From Chryseobacterium bernardetii (GTDB lineage Bacteria; Bacteroidota; Bacteroidia; Flavobacteriales; Weeksellaceae): a DNA stretch of 64,000 bases. The first letter of the stretch is position 1, and each line of letters starts with the position of its first letter. The stretch spans positions 4,135,501 to 4,199,500 of the forward strand of contig NZ_CP033932.1 of assembly GCF_003815975.1 (NCBI RefSeq), given 5' to 3'. The notes under the pieces were generated by a model that ran no database searches, was not told the origin of the DNA, and worked only from the letters and a program-made list of their open reading frames with translations. The translations under genes were made by a program, and so were the position numbers. This document shows positions 34,100 through 43,050 of the stretch, in pieces.

Positions 34100-34441
34100 A
34101 TGAACAATTACGAAACTGTTTTCATTTTAACTCCCGTTCTATCTGATGCACAGGTGGAGGAAGCAGTGAAAAAATTCGAAGATCTAATCAAAGAAAAGAA
34201 CTGCGAAATCGTTGCTAAAGAAAACTGGGGATTAAAAAAATTAGCTTACCCAATCCAATTGAAAAAGAACGGATTCTACACTTTAATTGAATTTAAAGGA
34301 GAAGGTTCTGTAGTAGCTGACTTAGAATTAGCATTCAAACGTGACGAGAGAGTAATCCGTTACCTTACTACAAAACTTGACAAACACGCTGTTGAGTACG
34401 CTGTAACTAGAAGAGCTAAAGTAAAAGCAGCTAAAGCTTAA
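34100..34441 (+). CDS. rpsF: 30S ribosomal protein S6
   Basis: 113 residues from ATG 34100 ([16 protein letters not shown]). The open frame runs back to 34064 but overlaps the promoter, so the later ATG is chosen. Binds 16S rRNA with S18. Normal length, with a basic Lys/Ala tail. First of three ribosomal genes. Confidence 0.97.
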   Translation: MNNYETVFILTPVLSDAQVEEAVKKFEDLIKEKNCEIVAKENWGLKKLAYPIQLKKNGFYTLIEFKGEGSVVADLELAFKRDERVIRYLTTKLDKHAVEYAVTRRAKVKAAKA

Positions 34442-34473
34442 TTATTAACCCTATTTTTTAAAAAAGACAAGAC

Positions 34474-34776
34474 ATGGCAATAGATGAAATGGCTAAACAA
34501 GCCTCAGCTGGAGGAGAATCTGAAGTAAAATTCCTTACTCCACTTGATATCAACACAAAATCTGAAAAGAAATATTGTAGATTCAAAAAATACGGAATTA
34601 AGCACGTTGACTACAAAGATGCTGATTTCTTATTACAATTCGTAAACGAGCAAGGTAAAATTTTACCAAGAAGATACACTGGAACTTCTTTAAAATACCA
34701 AAGAAAAGTTTCTGCTGCTATCAAAAGAGCAAGACACCTTGCATTACTACCATACGTAGCTGACTTATTAAAATAA
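34474..34776 (+). CDS. rpsR: 30S ribosomal protein S18
   Basis: 100 residues with an about 20-residue N-terminal extension typical of the phylum. Core: [46 protein letters not shown]. 32 nt after rpsF. Confidence 0.97.
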   Translation: MAIDEMAKQASAGGESEVKFLTPLDINTKSEKKYCRFKKYGIKHVDYKDADFLLQFVNEQGKILPRRYTGTSLKYQRKVSAAIKRARHLALLPYVADLLK

Positions 34777-34883
34777 GACAATAAATAAAGGAAGAGAGCA
34801 ATCTCTTCTTTTGTTGCTGAATACATCATTAATTCTAACTTGATTTTAGACTATAATCTAAAATCTAAAAAAGGACAACAACA

Positions 34884-35384
34884 ATGGAAATTATCCTAAA
34901 AAAAGACGTAGAAAACTTAGGACTTGAGTTTGATACAGTAAACGTAAAGCCTGGTTATGCTAGAAACTTCTTAATCCCTCAAGGATTTGCACTTTTAGCT
35001 ACCCCTAAAAACAAAGCTGCTTTAGAAGCTACATTAGAAGCTAGAAAAGAAGAAGAAGCTAAATTAATTGCTGCTGCTAACGCTGTAGTTGAGCAATTGA
35101 AGAAAACTTCTATCACTATCCCTGCAAAAGTAGGTGCTGGTGATAAATTATTCGGATCTATCAACAATGCTGATCTATCTGCTGCTTTAGAAAAAGCTGG
35201 TGTTTCTGTAGAGAAAAAATATATCAAAATTCCTGGTAACACTATCAAGAGAACTGGTAAATTTGCTGCTCTTATCAGACTTCACAGAAATGTTGAGTAC
35301 AACTACGAATTCGACATCGTTTCTGACGCACCAGTTGAAGCTGCTCCTGCTAAAAAGGAAGAGGCTAAATCTGAAGAAGCTTAA
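34884..35384 (+). CDS. rplI: 50S ribosomal protein L9
   Basis: 166 residues. N-terminal domain MEIILKKDVENLG..., GYARNFLIPQGFA, long connecting helix (about 45-75), C-terminal domain with KLFGSI and a Glu/Ala/Lys tail. About 107 nt after rpsR; probably the last gene of the operon, before the terminator at 35414. Confidence 0.97.
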   Translation: MEIILKKDVENLGLEFDTVNVKPGYARNFLIPQGFALLATPKNKAALEATLEARKEEEAKLIAAANAVVEQLKKTSITIPAKVGAGDKLFGSINNADLSAALEKAGVSVEKKYIKIPGNTIKRTGKFAALIRLHRNVEYNYEFDIVSDAPVEAAPAKKEEAKSEEA

Positions 35385-35413
35385 TAAGCGACTGAGAATT
35401 TCTCACCATACAG

Positions 35414-35445
35414 AACCACTTCATTTTTTTGAAGTGGTTTTTATT
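35414..35445 (+). terminator. Terminator of the rpsF-rpsR-rplI operon
   Basis: AACCACTTCA and TGAAGTGGTT pair around a T-rich loop, followed by TTTATTTTT. Confidence 0.8.
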
Positions 35446-35547
35446 TTTGGGGACTATAACTGAGAGAACCAAGAATCAGATGTGAGATTTGGTCTCCTCC
35501 ACTCCAAGCCTTCGAACTCTCAAATCTAGAAAAACAATACCTAACAA

Positions 35548-36387
35548 CTATCGGTTACCTCTTAATTTCTGCTGGTATTCTGTTGGTGCTACCCCAATTA
35601 CTTTTTTAAAGATATTGCTGAAAGAAGACAGACTGTTGTACCCCACCATCATGGCAATTTCATACATATTATATTTCCCTTCCAGCATCAGTTCAAGAGA
35701 ACGCGTAATTCTTAATGCCCTGAGAAACCGGACGTAATTCATACCTAAAATCTCTTTAAATTTTCTGGAGAGCGTTCTTGTACTCATCCCGAACTCTTTG
35801 GCGGTAGATTCAATTGTTAAAGGCTTTTCCAGATTAGCATGGATATACCTTGCAATCTTCAGCAGGGTTTCATCTTTAGGAAAAGGATGCTGAACAGGAA
35901 ATGCGAGTTTTTTATCCCTTTTTTCAGGTAAAATCCCTTTTAATGCTTTGAGGAAATAATACTTTGAGCCGTCGTTCTTTGTGATTTTCCCATTCCAGTC
36001 TTTGGTATATAAAATCATTTCCCTTAGTAACTCATTAACTGAATAAATATTAATTTCATCAAAAAAGCCATTTTCATCAGCTTCTTTCTTAAAGTAAAAA
36101 TTATACAGATCTACTTTAGGACTGGTAGAAAAAAGGTAATGTGGCGTTCCGGCAGGAATCCACATAAAGCATCTTGCCGGAAGATACCAGTGTTTCAAAT
36201 CAGTAAAAACATGAACAATACCACCTTCTGCATATACCAACTGTGCAGAATTGTGATAATGAATATCTGTTGTAATATTTCCGGTAAGGACGTGATAAAC
36301 GTAAAATTCAGCATCTTCCTCTTCTACTGCCTTAAAATGACTGTCATTCATAAAATAAAGATAGGTATAATTTTCAAAATGGCGCAA
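35548..36387 (-). CDS. AraC family regulator, divergent from the efflux genes
   Basis: 279 residues. N-terminal cupin-like sensor domain (HYHNSAQLVYAEGG, WYLPARCFMWIPAGTPHY), C-terminal double HTH about 175-275 (LTIESTAKEFGMSTRTLSRKFKE and MYEIAMMVGYNSLSSFSNIFKK). A later start at 36351 (MNDSHFKAVEEED) is equally plausible. It is transcribed away from the TolC/HlyD/MFS genes, 100 bp apart, so control of that efflux set is likely. Inducer unknown. Confidence 0.9.
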   Translation of the reverse strand: MRHFENYTYLYFMNDSHFKAVEEEDAEFYVYHVLTGNITTDIHYHNSAQLVYAEGGIVHVFTDLKHWYLPARCFMWIPAGTPHYLFSTSPKVDLYNFYFKKEADENGFFDEINIYSVNELLREMILYTKDWNGKITKNDGSKYYFLKALKGILPEKRDKKLAFPVQHPFPKDETLLKIARYIHANLEKPLTIESTAKEFGMSTRTLSRKFKEILGMNYVRFLRALRITRSLELMLEGKYNMYEIAMMVGYNSLSSFSNIFKKVIGVAPTEYQQKLRGNR

Positions 36388-36438
36388 ATGAGCAAATCTT
36401 TTTCTGGTTTCACAAATAGTGTCGGAAGCCTTGCACCG

Positions 36439-36446
36439 TACATTTG
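36439..36446 (+). promoter_or_regulatory. -7 element (TACATTTG) of the efflux operon
   Basis: TACATTTG lies 41 nt before the TolC-like ATG in the AraC-efflux divergent region. There is no TTG at -33, consistent with activator dependence, but that is inference. Confidence 0.45.
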
Positions 36447-36487
36447 CAGTATCGAAATCATTTTAGCAAAAATCTTTTAAATAATTT

Positions 36488-37822
36488 ATGAATATGATAT
36501 TTAACGCATGCCGATATCAGTGCATAGCGTTGTGCTTATTATTGAGCAGCCTTTCCCATTCACAGATGATAGATTACCAGCATCTTGGCCTGCAACAGGC
36601 TATAGAAATTGGTTTAAAAAACAACAAAAATATCCGGATCAGCCATTTGAAACAGGAAATGTCTGCTACAAAGGAGAAAGACCTGAAAATGGAAAAGCTT
36701 CCGGATATTGAATTCCATACCAGCTATAATCAGGTTACCAATCTTTTTCAATATCAGGATGGTATACTCGGTAAACCTACAAAATATGATGTTATCAATG
36801 GAATGTATGATTTTACACTTTCTGCCTCCATTCCTGTTTATATGGGTGGAAAAATAAAAAATACAGAGAAAAAGGCGGCTATTGATACTCAGATTTCAGC
36901 TTTACGTACACATCTTGACGAAAGACAGCTTAAAATGGAAGTGATTACCGCTTTCCTTCAGATTCATCATTTGAAAGAACAGCAAAGTCTTATTAATGAT
37001 AAGATGAAGGAAGATTCTGTAAATATTAAGCAGGTAAAAGCTTTAAAAGCTAATGGTGTAGTTACCGTAAACGAAGTATTGAGAACATCACTACAGCTTT
37101 CCAACCATAAAATGAGCTGGACAGAATTAGATAATGATATACAAATTGCAGAGCACAAGCTGAAAACCATTCTTTCTCTTCCTGAACAGCAGGAAATGCA
37201 TGTGGATACAGAAGATTTAATCTCAGATAAAGCAGCCATTCCTTATATTGATGAATTAACAGAAACTGCCTTAAGCAGGAATGAATCAGTTAAAATCACC
37301 CACAAAAACCTTTCCTTAAAAGAATTAGACCAGAAACTTACTAAGGCTAATTATTTGCCCAAGATAACTGCCGGAGGAGAGTATTTTCTAAAATATCCTA
37401 ATATGATGTTCTTTCCACCTGAGCCTTATGCTTATCGTTTGGGAATGATCGGTCTGAACCTTATTTATCCTATTGAAAATCTGTATAAAAATAAATACAA
37501 AATGCAGGAAGCCAGGGAGAATATTGATCTGGCCAAACTTCAGATTGAAGAAAATGAAGAAAAGGTAAAGCATAATGTATATGAGGCTTACAAGAAATTT
37601 GAAGAAACTGACCAAAAGGTAAAAATAGCTGAAGAAGCCATCAATCAGGCAAAGGAAAACTACCGGATTGTAAGAACAAAATATGCCAATAAATTAAGCC
37701 TTATCACAGAACTGATTGATGCAGACAATACTTATCTGGAAGCAGAATCTAACCTTATTTCCGTAAAAATTAACAGACAACTTAAATACTATCAACTCCA
37801 ATATACGATTGGAAACCTATAA
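36488..37822 (+). CDS. TolC family outer membrane efflux protein
   Basis: 444 residues. Signal peptide about 1-26 (ending HSQ), then two repeats of outer membrane efflux helices (LQQAIEIGLKNNKNIRIS; SVKITHKNLSLKELDQKLTKANYLPKI) and long coiled-coil stretches. Forms the outer membrane exit duct for the HlyD and MFS partners downstream; 5 nt separate it from hlyD. Confidence 0.93.
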   Translation: MNMIFNACRYQCIALCLLLSSLSHSQMIDYQHLGLQQAIEIGLKNNKNIRISHLKQEMSATKEKDLKMEKLPDIEFHTSYNQVTNLFQYQDGILGKPTKYDVINGMYDFTLSASIPVYMGGKIKNTEKKAAIDTQISALRTHLDERQLKMEVITAFLQIHHLKEQQSLINDKMKEDSVNIKQVKALKANGVVTVNEVLRTSLQLSNHKMSWTELDNDIQIAEHKLKTILSLPEQQEMHVDTEDLISDKAAIPYIDELTETALSRNESVKITHKNLSLKELDQKLTKANYLPKITAGGEYFLKYPNMMFFPPEPYAYRLGMIGLNLIYPIENLYKNKYKMQEARENIDLAKLQIEENEEKVKHNVYEAYKKFEETDQKVKIAEEAINQAKENYRIVRTKYANKLSLITELIDADNTYLEAESNLISVKINRQLKYYQLQYTIGNL

Positions 37823-37827
37823 AAACT

Positions 37828-38874
37828 ATGGCACAGAAACAACTGACAAAAAAAGAGAAAAGAATTAATAAATCCATTACTCTACTTGCATGGATTCTTA
37901 TCATCAGCGGAGTCACGGGAATGATAAGCTTCTACCTTTTTTCAAGGAAAAATGTTACTACCAACGATGCACAGATCGAACAATATATCACTCCTGTTTC
38001 CAGTAAGGTTTCAGGCTTCATCAAAACGATAAAATTTAATGAAAACCAATTTGTACACAAAGGTGATACATTAATCGTTATTGATAACCGGGAATTTGTT
38101 AACCAGGTACATATGGCTGAAGCTAATCTTCATGCCAATACGGAAAACATTACCACTATTGAAAGTGCTGTAAATACCAAAGCAAGCGATACAAAAATCA
38201 TTGATGCTAAAATCGCTTCTGCAAAAATTGATATCTGGAGAACTGAACAGGATTTTAAAAGATACAAAAACCTGCTGGCGGAAGATGCAGCCACAGAACA
38301 GGAATTTGAAAATGTAAAAGCTTCCTATGAACAATCAAAAGCTAATCTTTTGGCTTTGGAGCAGCAGAAAAATGCTGTAAAAGCGGGTACCAGCGAACAG
38401 CAGACTAAAGTGGCTCCGGCTAAAAGCCAGATCCAGCAGAGCTCAGCTAACCTTAATAATGCTAAGCTTTTCCTTTCATACACAATAATTACAGCACCTT
38501 ATGACGGCTGGGTAGGAAAAAAAACAATTCAGGAAGGGCAATTAATTAAGGAAGGCCAGGCATTGGTACAAATCGTAAGCAAAGAAAAATGGATCATTGC
38601 CAATTATAAAGAAACTCAGCTTGGGCAGATTGATCAGACGAAAGAAGTCATCATCACTGCAGATGCTTACCCCAATATAGAATTCAAAGGAAAAATCCTT
38701 TCTGTTTCTCCTGCATCAGGATCTCAGTTTTCTTTGGTAAAACCGGATAATGCAACCGGAAACTTTGTGAAAATTGAACAGAGATTCCCTGTAAAGATTA
38801 TTCTCGAAAATAACAAAGACAATGAAAAGCTCCTTTCCGGAATGAATGTTTTGGTGAGTGCCAAGAAGATTTAA
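37828..38874 (+). CDS. HlyD/EmrA family membrane fusion protein
   Basis: 348 residues. One N-terminal membrane helix (about 17-40), then a biotinyl-lipoyl half (DAQIEQYITPVSSKVSGFI), an alpha-hairpin coiled coil (about 95-190), the second lipoyl half (ITAPYDGWVGKKTIQEGQLI), and a beta-barrel (ANYKETQLGQI). Periplasmic adaptor of the tripartite pump. Confidence 0.94.
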   Translation: MAQKQLTKKEKRINKSITLLAWILIISGVTGMISFYLFSRKNVTTNDAQIEQYITPVSSKVSGFIKTIKFNENQFVHKGDTLIVIDNREFVNQVHMAEANLHANTENITTIESAVNTKASDTKIIDAKIASAKIDIWRTEQDFKRYKNLLAEDAATEQEFENVKASYEQSKANLLALEQQKNAVKAGTSEQQTKVAPAKSQIQQSSANLNNAKLFLSYTIITAPYDGWVGKKTIQEGQLIKEGQALVQIVSKEKWIIANYKETQLGQIDQTKEVIITADAYPNIEFKGKILSVSPASGSQFSLVKPDNATGNFVKIEQRFPVKIILENNKDNEKLLSGMNVLVSAKKI

Positions 38875-38875
38875 G

Positions 38876-38948
38876 TTTGAGAGGGGGAGTATTTGAGAGT
38901 ATTAAAGTATTAAGTTTATTATCATTTTCAAATTCTCCCATTCTCAAA
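38876..38948. repeat. Inverted repeat after hlyD (TTTGAGAG arms)
   Basis: Arms at 38876-38899 and 38925-38948 match at 19 of 24 positions as inverted copies (TTTGAGA..GGGAG.ATTTGA.A). It starts 2 nt after the hlyD stop. Confidence 0.6.
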
Positions 38949-38970
38949 TTTTCAAATTAATTTTTTTTTC

Positions 38971-39115
38971 TGCGAAAAGGCAAAACCGCAAAATACAGAT
39001 CTGCTGATTTTTTCTTTAAGCATATTTGTCACTTTACCTTTTACTTTTACCCCCTTTTGCCCTTTTGTCTTTTCGCACTTTTATTACAATAAATAGCTGA
39101 CTAACAAATCAGCAG
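38971..39115. repeat. Two interleaved inverted repeats upstream of the MFS gene
   Basis: Arms 38971-38993 and 39055-39077 are inverted copies with 3 mismatches in 23 (TGCGAAAAGGCAAAA type). Arms 39001-39010 and 39106-39115 are a perfect 10-bp inverted pair (CTGCTGATTT). The pairs cross, so both cannot form one simple hairpin. Confidence 0.6.
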
Positions 39116-39137
39116 TTTCCCCGCTTTCTAAACAACT

Positions 39138-40700
39138 ATGCAACATAATACAGTTTATCATAAATGGGTACCACAATGGCTGAAACTGCCGCTTCTTATT
39201 CTGGCGCTGTTTCCCCACCTGATGCTGCTGTCACTGTTACACTCAAACAGTGCCTTCACCTCTTCTTTTATGGATGTAGATTCAGACGACATCCAATACC
39301 TAATGATTTTGATGTATGGGACATTTGTGGTTACCCTTTTGGTTTTACAACGGTTTATGGCATATTTCAGCGTGAAATATTATGTTCTGCTGATGTCTTC
39401 CATTTCCGTTATTATTCTTTATATTTTATCCGTCACCAATGATTATCATGTGATTATTGTCATCCGTTTCCTGGAAGGAATTTTCGGATTGTTGGAAGGT
39501 GCTATTTTTCTTCCTCTGATTATTGCTGAACTGAAAACAAGGCACGCCAAAGTTCTTGCTTACCTTTTTATGTATACCATAATGCTCACTGGCGGAACTA
39601 TAACCACTTCCCTATTGAAAGCAAGCATTGAAAACTATGATTTTCAGCATATGGTTCTAATGATGGTATATTTCCATGTTTTTGTACTCATCATCGGCAT
39701 TGCGATCTTCAACAGAAACAGGTTCTTTCCTAAAAAACCATTATATCAACTGGATATCGCCAGCTGGTTTTTACTTTGGGTATCTTTACAGGCTGGTGGT
39801 TATGCTATAATTTACGGAAAAAGACTGATGTGGTTTGAATCAGACACCATTATTATGTGTCTGTTTATATTCCTGCTTTCCGGCGGGTTATTTATGCTTA
39901 AGCAAAGAAACTCTAAAAGGCCTTTGTTTCATTTTGAAGTTTTCAGTTCAAAGAATGTTATTGCAGGAATGATTCTTTTTTTCATTTTTTACCTGATCCG
40001 TTCCGGATTAAATAATGTCTACAGTATCATGGCAACTGTTTGGAAGTGGCCGTGGGATTATATTGTCAACATCCAGTATTGGAACGTTGCGGGAACAATG
40101 CTCGGTGTTTTCTTATCAGGAATCTGTCTGGTGAAAGGGATTTCATCCAGAATTGTTTTCTTTACAGGATTTCTTTTGCTGGCCATAGATTGTGCCTGGT
40201 TTACCTATACATTCTATCCGGATACTACCCTTTTCACAATATGTCCGCCTTTGTTTTTGCAGGGTGCAGCACAGGGATTATTGTTTACTCCGTTGGTTTT
40301 CTATCTTATTTCAGCCACTCCTGAAGAATATGTTTCCAATGCTACAGTCCTTGGAACCACTACCCGTTTCTGGACAACTGCTATCGGGTATGCTTTAATG
40401 CAAAACCTGATGTTATTTTTAACTTTAAAACATGCTGATACCTTAAGCTTCAACCTTACCGATACCAATCCTGTTTTCTACAGCCAGTGGAGTCAAATTT
40501 TTGGAGCCCATATCGCCAAACTCCCCGTTAATGAATCATTATCTATGACTGCAGGAGCTTTTAAAGCAAAAATAACGGCACAGTCTATATTGCTTTCGAA
40601 TATGGAAATCTTTACAGGTCTGTTTTGGCTGGCCCTTATTACCGCAATTTGTTTATTGCTTTACCACCCGGTAAGAATAGCAGTACGAAACATAATGTAG
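39138..40700 (+). CDS. MFS efflux transporter (DHA2/EmrB-like)
   Basis: 520 residues, largely hydrophobic, with about 14 predicted membrane segments. After an N-terminal amphipathic stretch (YHKWVPQWLKL), blocks such as GTFVVTLLVLQRFMAYFS, VIRFLEGIFGLLEGAIFLPL and GAAQGLLFTPLVFYLIS fit the DHA2 drug:proton antiporters that pair with EmrA-type HlyD proteins. 263 nt after hlyD, with repeats between; likely the inner membrane pump of the set. Substrate unknown. Confidence 0.88.
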   Translation: MQHNTVYHKWVPQWLKLPLLILALFPHLMLLSLLHSNSAFTSSFMDVDSDDIQYLMILMYGTFVVTLLVLQRFMAYFSVKYYVLLMSSISVIILYILSVTNDYHVIIVIRFLEGIFGLLEGAIFLPLIIAELKTRHAKVLAYLFMYTIMLTGGTITTSLLKASIENYDFQHMVLMMVYFHVFVLIIGIAIFNRNRFFPKKPLYQLDIASWFLLWVSLQAGGYAIIYGKRLMWFESDTIIMCLFIFLLSGGLFMLKQRNSKRPLFHFEVFSSKNVIAGMILFFIFYLIRSGLNNVYSIMATVWKWPWDYIVNIQYWNVAGTMLGVFLSGICLVKGISSRIVFFTGFLLLAIDCAWFTYTFYPDTTLFTICPPLFLQGAAQGLLFTPLVFYLISATPEEYVSNATVLGTTTRFWTTAIGYALMQNLMLFLTLKHADTLSFNLTDTNPVFYSQWSQIFGAHIAKLPVNESLSMTAGAFKAKITAQSILLSNMEIFTGLFWLALITAICLLLYHPVRIAVRNIM

Positions 40701-40702
40701 TG

Positions 40703-40850
40703 ATGAAAGGATGCTGTAAGATGAAGTTTCTGGGAAGCAAAAAGAATAACTCTAATATATTCTGGTAATTATTCTAAAAACTTTCAAAAAAATAAAGTTC
40801 CATCCCCAAACATCTGGAAGTAACCTCCGACATCACGCTTTAGCTTCCTG
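40703..40850. repeat. Degenerate intergenic repeat, family 2-like
   Basis: The reverse complement of 40815-40849 contains AGCGTGATGTCGGAGGTTAC, matching AGCGGGAAGATGGAAGTTAC of the copy at 51433 at 15 of 20 positions. The left side (GGATGCTGTAAGATGAAG) looks like a weak inverted partner. Low certainty. Confidence 0.3.
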
Positions 40851-40914
40851 CCTCACCCAGTTTGGCCGGTTTATTGTTGCTTTGTTCATCACTACAATGT
40901 CATAAAGCTATCGT

Positions 40915-42276
40915 ATGGAAGTTGAAAAAATTTTACAGCGTCAGAGAGATTTTTTTAAAACACAGCAGACCAAAAGTCTTGCTTTCAGAAAAATGTATCT
41001 TGAAAAACTCAAAAACCTTATCATATCCAATGAAAACTTATTGTATGAGGCTATTTACAGTGATTTTGGAAAATCTAAATTTGATACATTTACCACAGAA
41101 ATCTCATTTGTACTGCATGATATTGATTATTATCTGAAACACTTACATTCTCTTGCCAAACCTAAAAAAGCAGGTACTAATCTGGTTAATCAGCTTGGAA
41201 AAAGTAAAATTTATGCTGAACCATTAGGTAATATCCTGGTGATCGGAGCATGGAATTATCCTTATCAATTGTCTCTTTCACCCATGATTGCTGCCATGGC
41301 TGCCGGAAACTGCTGCATTCTTAAACCCAGTGAAATTGCAGAGAACACCATGAAAGCAATGTCTAAAATCATCAATGAAAATTTCCCGTCCGAATACCTG
41401 TATGTACATGAAGGCGGAATTGAGGAAACTACAGAACTTCTGAAACTGAAATTTGATAAAATATTCTTTACGGGAAGTACCAGAGTGGGAAAAATAGTAT
41501 ATAAGGCTGCTGCAGAACATTTAACACCGGTTGTTCTTGAACTGGGCGGAAAATCGCCGGCCATTGTTACCCAAAATGCGAATCTTGAAATTGCAGCCAA
41601 AAGAATTGTCTGGGGAAAATTTCTGAATGCAGGACAAACCTGCGTTGCTCCGGATTATTTATTGGTTGAAGAATCCATACAGGAACAATTTCAGGAAATG
41701 TTAAGAAAATACATTAAAGAGTTTAACTATGGACCGAATTCTGAACAGTATACAAAAATCATCAATCTAAAAAATTTTCAACGATTAACCGGTTTTATTG
41801 ATAAAGAAAAAATATACTTTGGGGGAAATTTTGATGAAGGGAAACGGTATATAGAACCCACTATTCTTCACAATATAACCTGGACTGATGATATCATGCA
41901 GGAAGAAATCTTTGGCCCCATTTTACCCGTTATCAGCTTTAAAAATTTTAATATGGCTTTGAATGCTGTGTTGGATTTAGAAAAGCCTCTGGCGGCTTAT
42001 CTTTTCACGAATAATACGGAAGAAAAGGAAAACTTTACACAAAAATTGTCTTTTGGAGGCGGATGTATCAATGATGTGGTAATGCATTTAAGCAATGAAA
42101 ACCTGCCATTTGGAGGTGTAGGTAATTCAGGAATAGGAAATTATCATGGGAAATTCGGCTTTGAAGCCTTCTCTCATCAGAAATCTGTTCTTGAAAAGGC
42201 AACATGGGGTGAACCCAATATTAAATATCCACCCTATTCTGAGAAAAAATTAAGCTGGATAAAAAAATTACTCTGA
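40915..42276 (+). CDS. Aldehyde dehydrogenase
   Basis: 453 residues. Oxyanion Asn114 in AWNYP, catalytic base Glu209 in LELGGKSP and nucleophile Cys243 in NAGQTCVAPDY are all present. The short class-3-like length and C-terminal SYPPYSEKK-type end (KYPPYSEKKLSW) fit fatty-aldehyde/class 3 enzymes. Oxidises aldehydes with NAD(P)+; substrate not readable. Single gene. Confidence 0.94.
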   Translation: MEVEKILQRQRDFFKTQQTKSLAFRKMYLEKLKNLIISNENLLYEAIYSDFGKSKFDTFTTEISFVLHDIDYYLKHLHSLAKPKKAGTNLVNQLGKSKIYAEPLGNILVIGAWNYPYQLSLSPMIAAMAAGNCCILKPSEIAENTMKAMSKIINENFPSEYLYVHEGGIEETTELLKLKFDKIFFTGSTRVGKIVYKAAAEHLTPVVLELGGKSPAIVTQNANLEIAAKRIVWGKFLNAGQTCVAPDYLLVEESIQEQFQEMLRKYIKEFNYGPNSEQYTKIINLKNFQRLTGFIDKEKIYFGGNFDEGKRYIEPTILHNITWTDDIMQEEIFGPILPVISFKNFNMALNAVLDLEKPLAAYLFTNNTEEKENFTQKLSFGGGCINDVVMHLSNENLPFGGVGNSGIGNYHGKFGFEAFSHQKSVLEKATWGEPNIKYPPYSEKKLSWIKKLL

Positions 42277-42365
42277 AAATCTCTAACAGAGACATTTGAT
42301 AATTTCTCCCACCTATTTTGCTGATTGATCAGGATCCAGAATAACTACCTGCTCAATATTAATAA

Positions 42366-42397
42366 AAAAAGGTTGCTTCCAATGAAACAACCTTTTA
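42366..42397. terminator. Bidirectional terminator
   Basis: AAAAGGTTG and CAACCTTTT pair around CTTCCAATGAAA. It lies between the convergent aldehyde dehydrogenase and thioredoxin-like genes, just past the stop of the latter. Confidence 0.75.
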
Positions 42398-42400
42398 TTT

Positions 42401-42970
42401 TTATGCTTTAGGCTTCCAGGTATTAAAAAATTCTTTTACCTTTTCCTTACTGTAACCTTTTCCTTCTTCAAATACATCACTCTGCTGAACCTTTATCATT
42501 TTTCCGTCTTTATCCAATACAATAAATACAGGGTATCCAAACTTTTCACCAGGATTGCCATACTGTGCAAAGACTTTTTCATTCTTATTATCCGGAGAAT
42601 AATTCAGGTGATAATATAGGTAGTTTTTATCCACCAATTCTTTCAATTCAGGAGTTTCCTGCACAAAATTATTGAATCTAAGACACCAGATACACCAGTT
42701 TCCGCCAGCCTGGATCATAATATTTTTACCTTCTTTTTTAGCCTGTGCTACCAGTTTATTTATATCTGCCTGCGCATCTGCTTTCGGATTGTAAGGCTTA
42801 GGAAGTTTTGCTTTTTCTTCAGCGGCTTTCTTCTTTGCTTCCAGTTCTTTCTGTTCTGTTGGCACAATAAGAGCCGTTTTTTGCTTTCCGTTATCCGGTA
42901 AGTTCTTTACCTCCTGTGCAAAAGTTAGAGTGCCCAACCCCAGCAAAGCGATCAATGTCAATTTTTTCAT
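42401..42970 (-). CDS. Secreted thioredoxin-family protein
   Basis: 189 residues. Signal peptide about 1-19 (TFAQ), a charged Lys/Glu/Ala linker (about 28-70), then a thioredoxin fold with CxxC as C93-I-W-C96 in NWCIWCLRF. Probably a periplasmic disulphide reductant or oxidant; the partner is unknown. Divergent from the acyltransferase gene with a shared promoter region. Confidence 0.9.
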   Translation of the reverse strand: MKKLTLIALLGLGTLTFAQEVKNLPDNGKQKTALIVPTEQKELEAKKKAAEEKAKLPKPYNPKADAQADINKLVAQAKKEGKNIMIQAGGNWCIWCLRFNNFVQETPELKELVDKNYLYYHLNYSPDNKNEKVFAQYGNPGEKFGYPVFIVLDKDGKMIKVQQSDVFEEGKGYSKEKVKEFFNTWKPKA

Positions 42971-43034
42971 AACATAAAAATAAAAAAATAATATTTATCT
43001 CTCTGCAAAAATAGAACCATAATTTTATTATCAC

Positions 43035-43042
43035 TAAATTTG
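43035..43042 (+). promoter_or_regulatory. -7 element (TAAATTTG) of the acyltransferase gene
   Basis: TAAATTTG ends 8 nt before the ATG at 43051, leaving room for almost no 5' UTR. On the other strand TATTTTTG at 43006-43013 is a -7 candidate for the thioredoxin-like gene. Confidence 0.5.
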
Positions 43043-43050
43043 CCTGTTTT

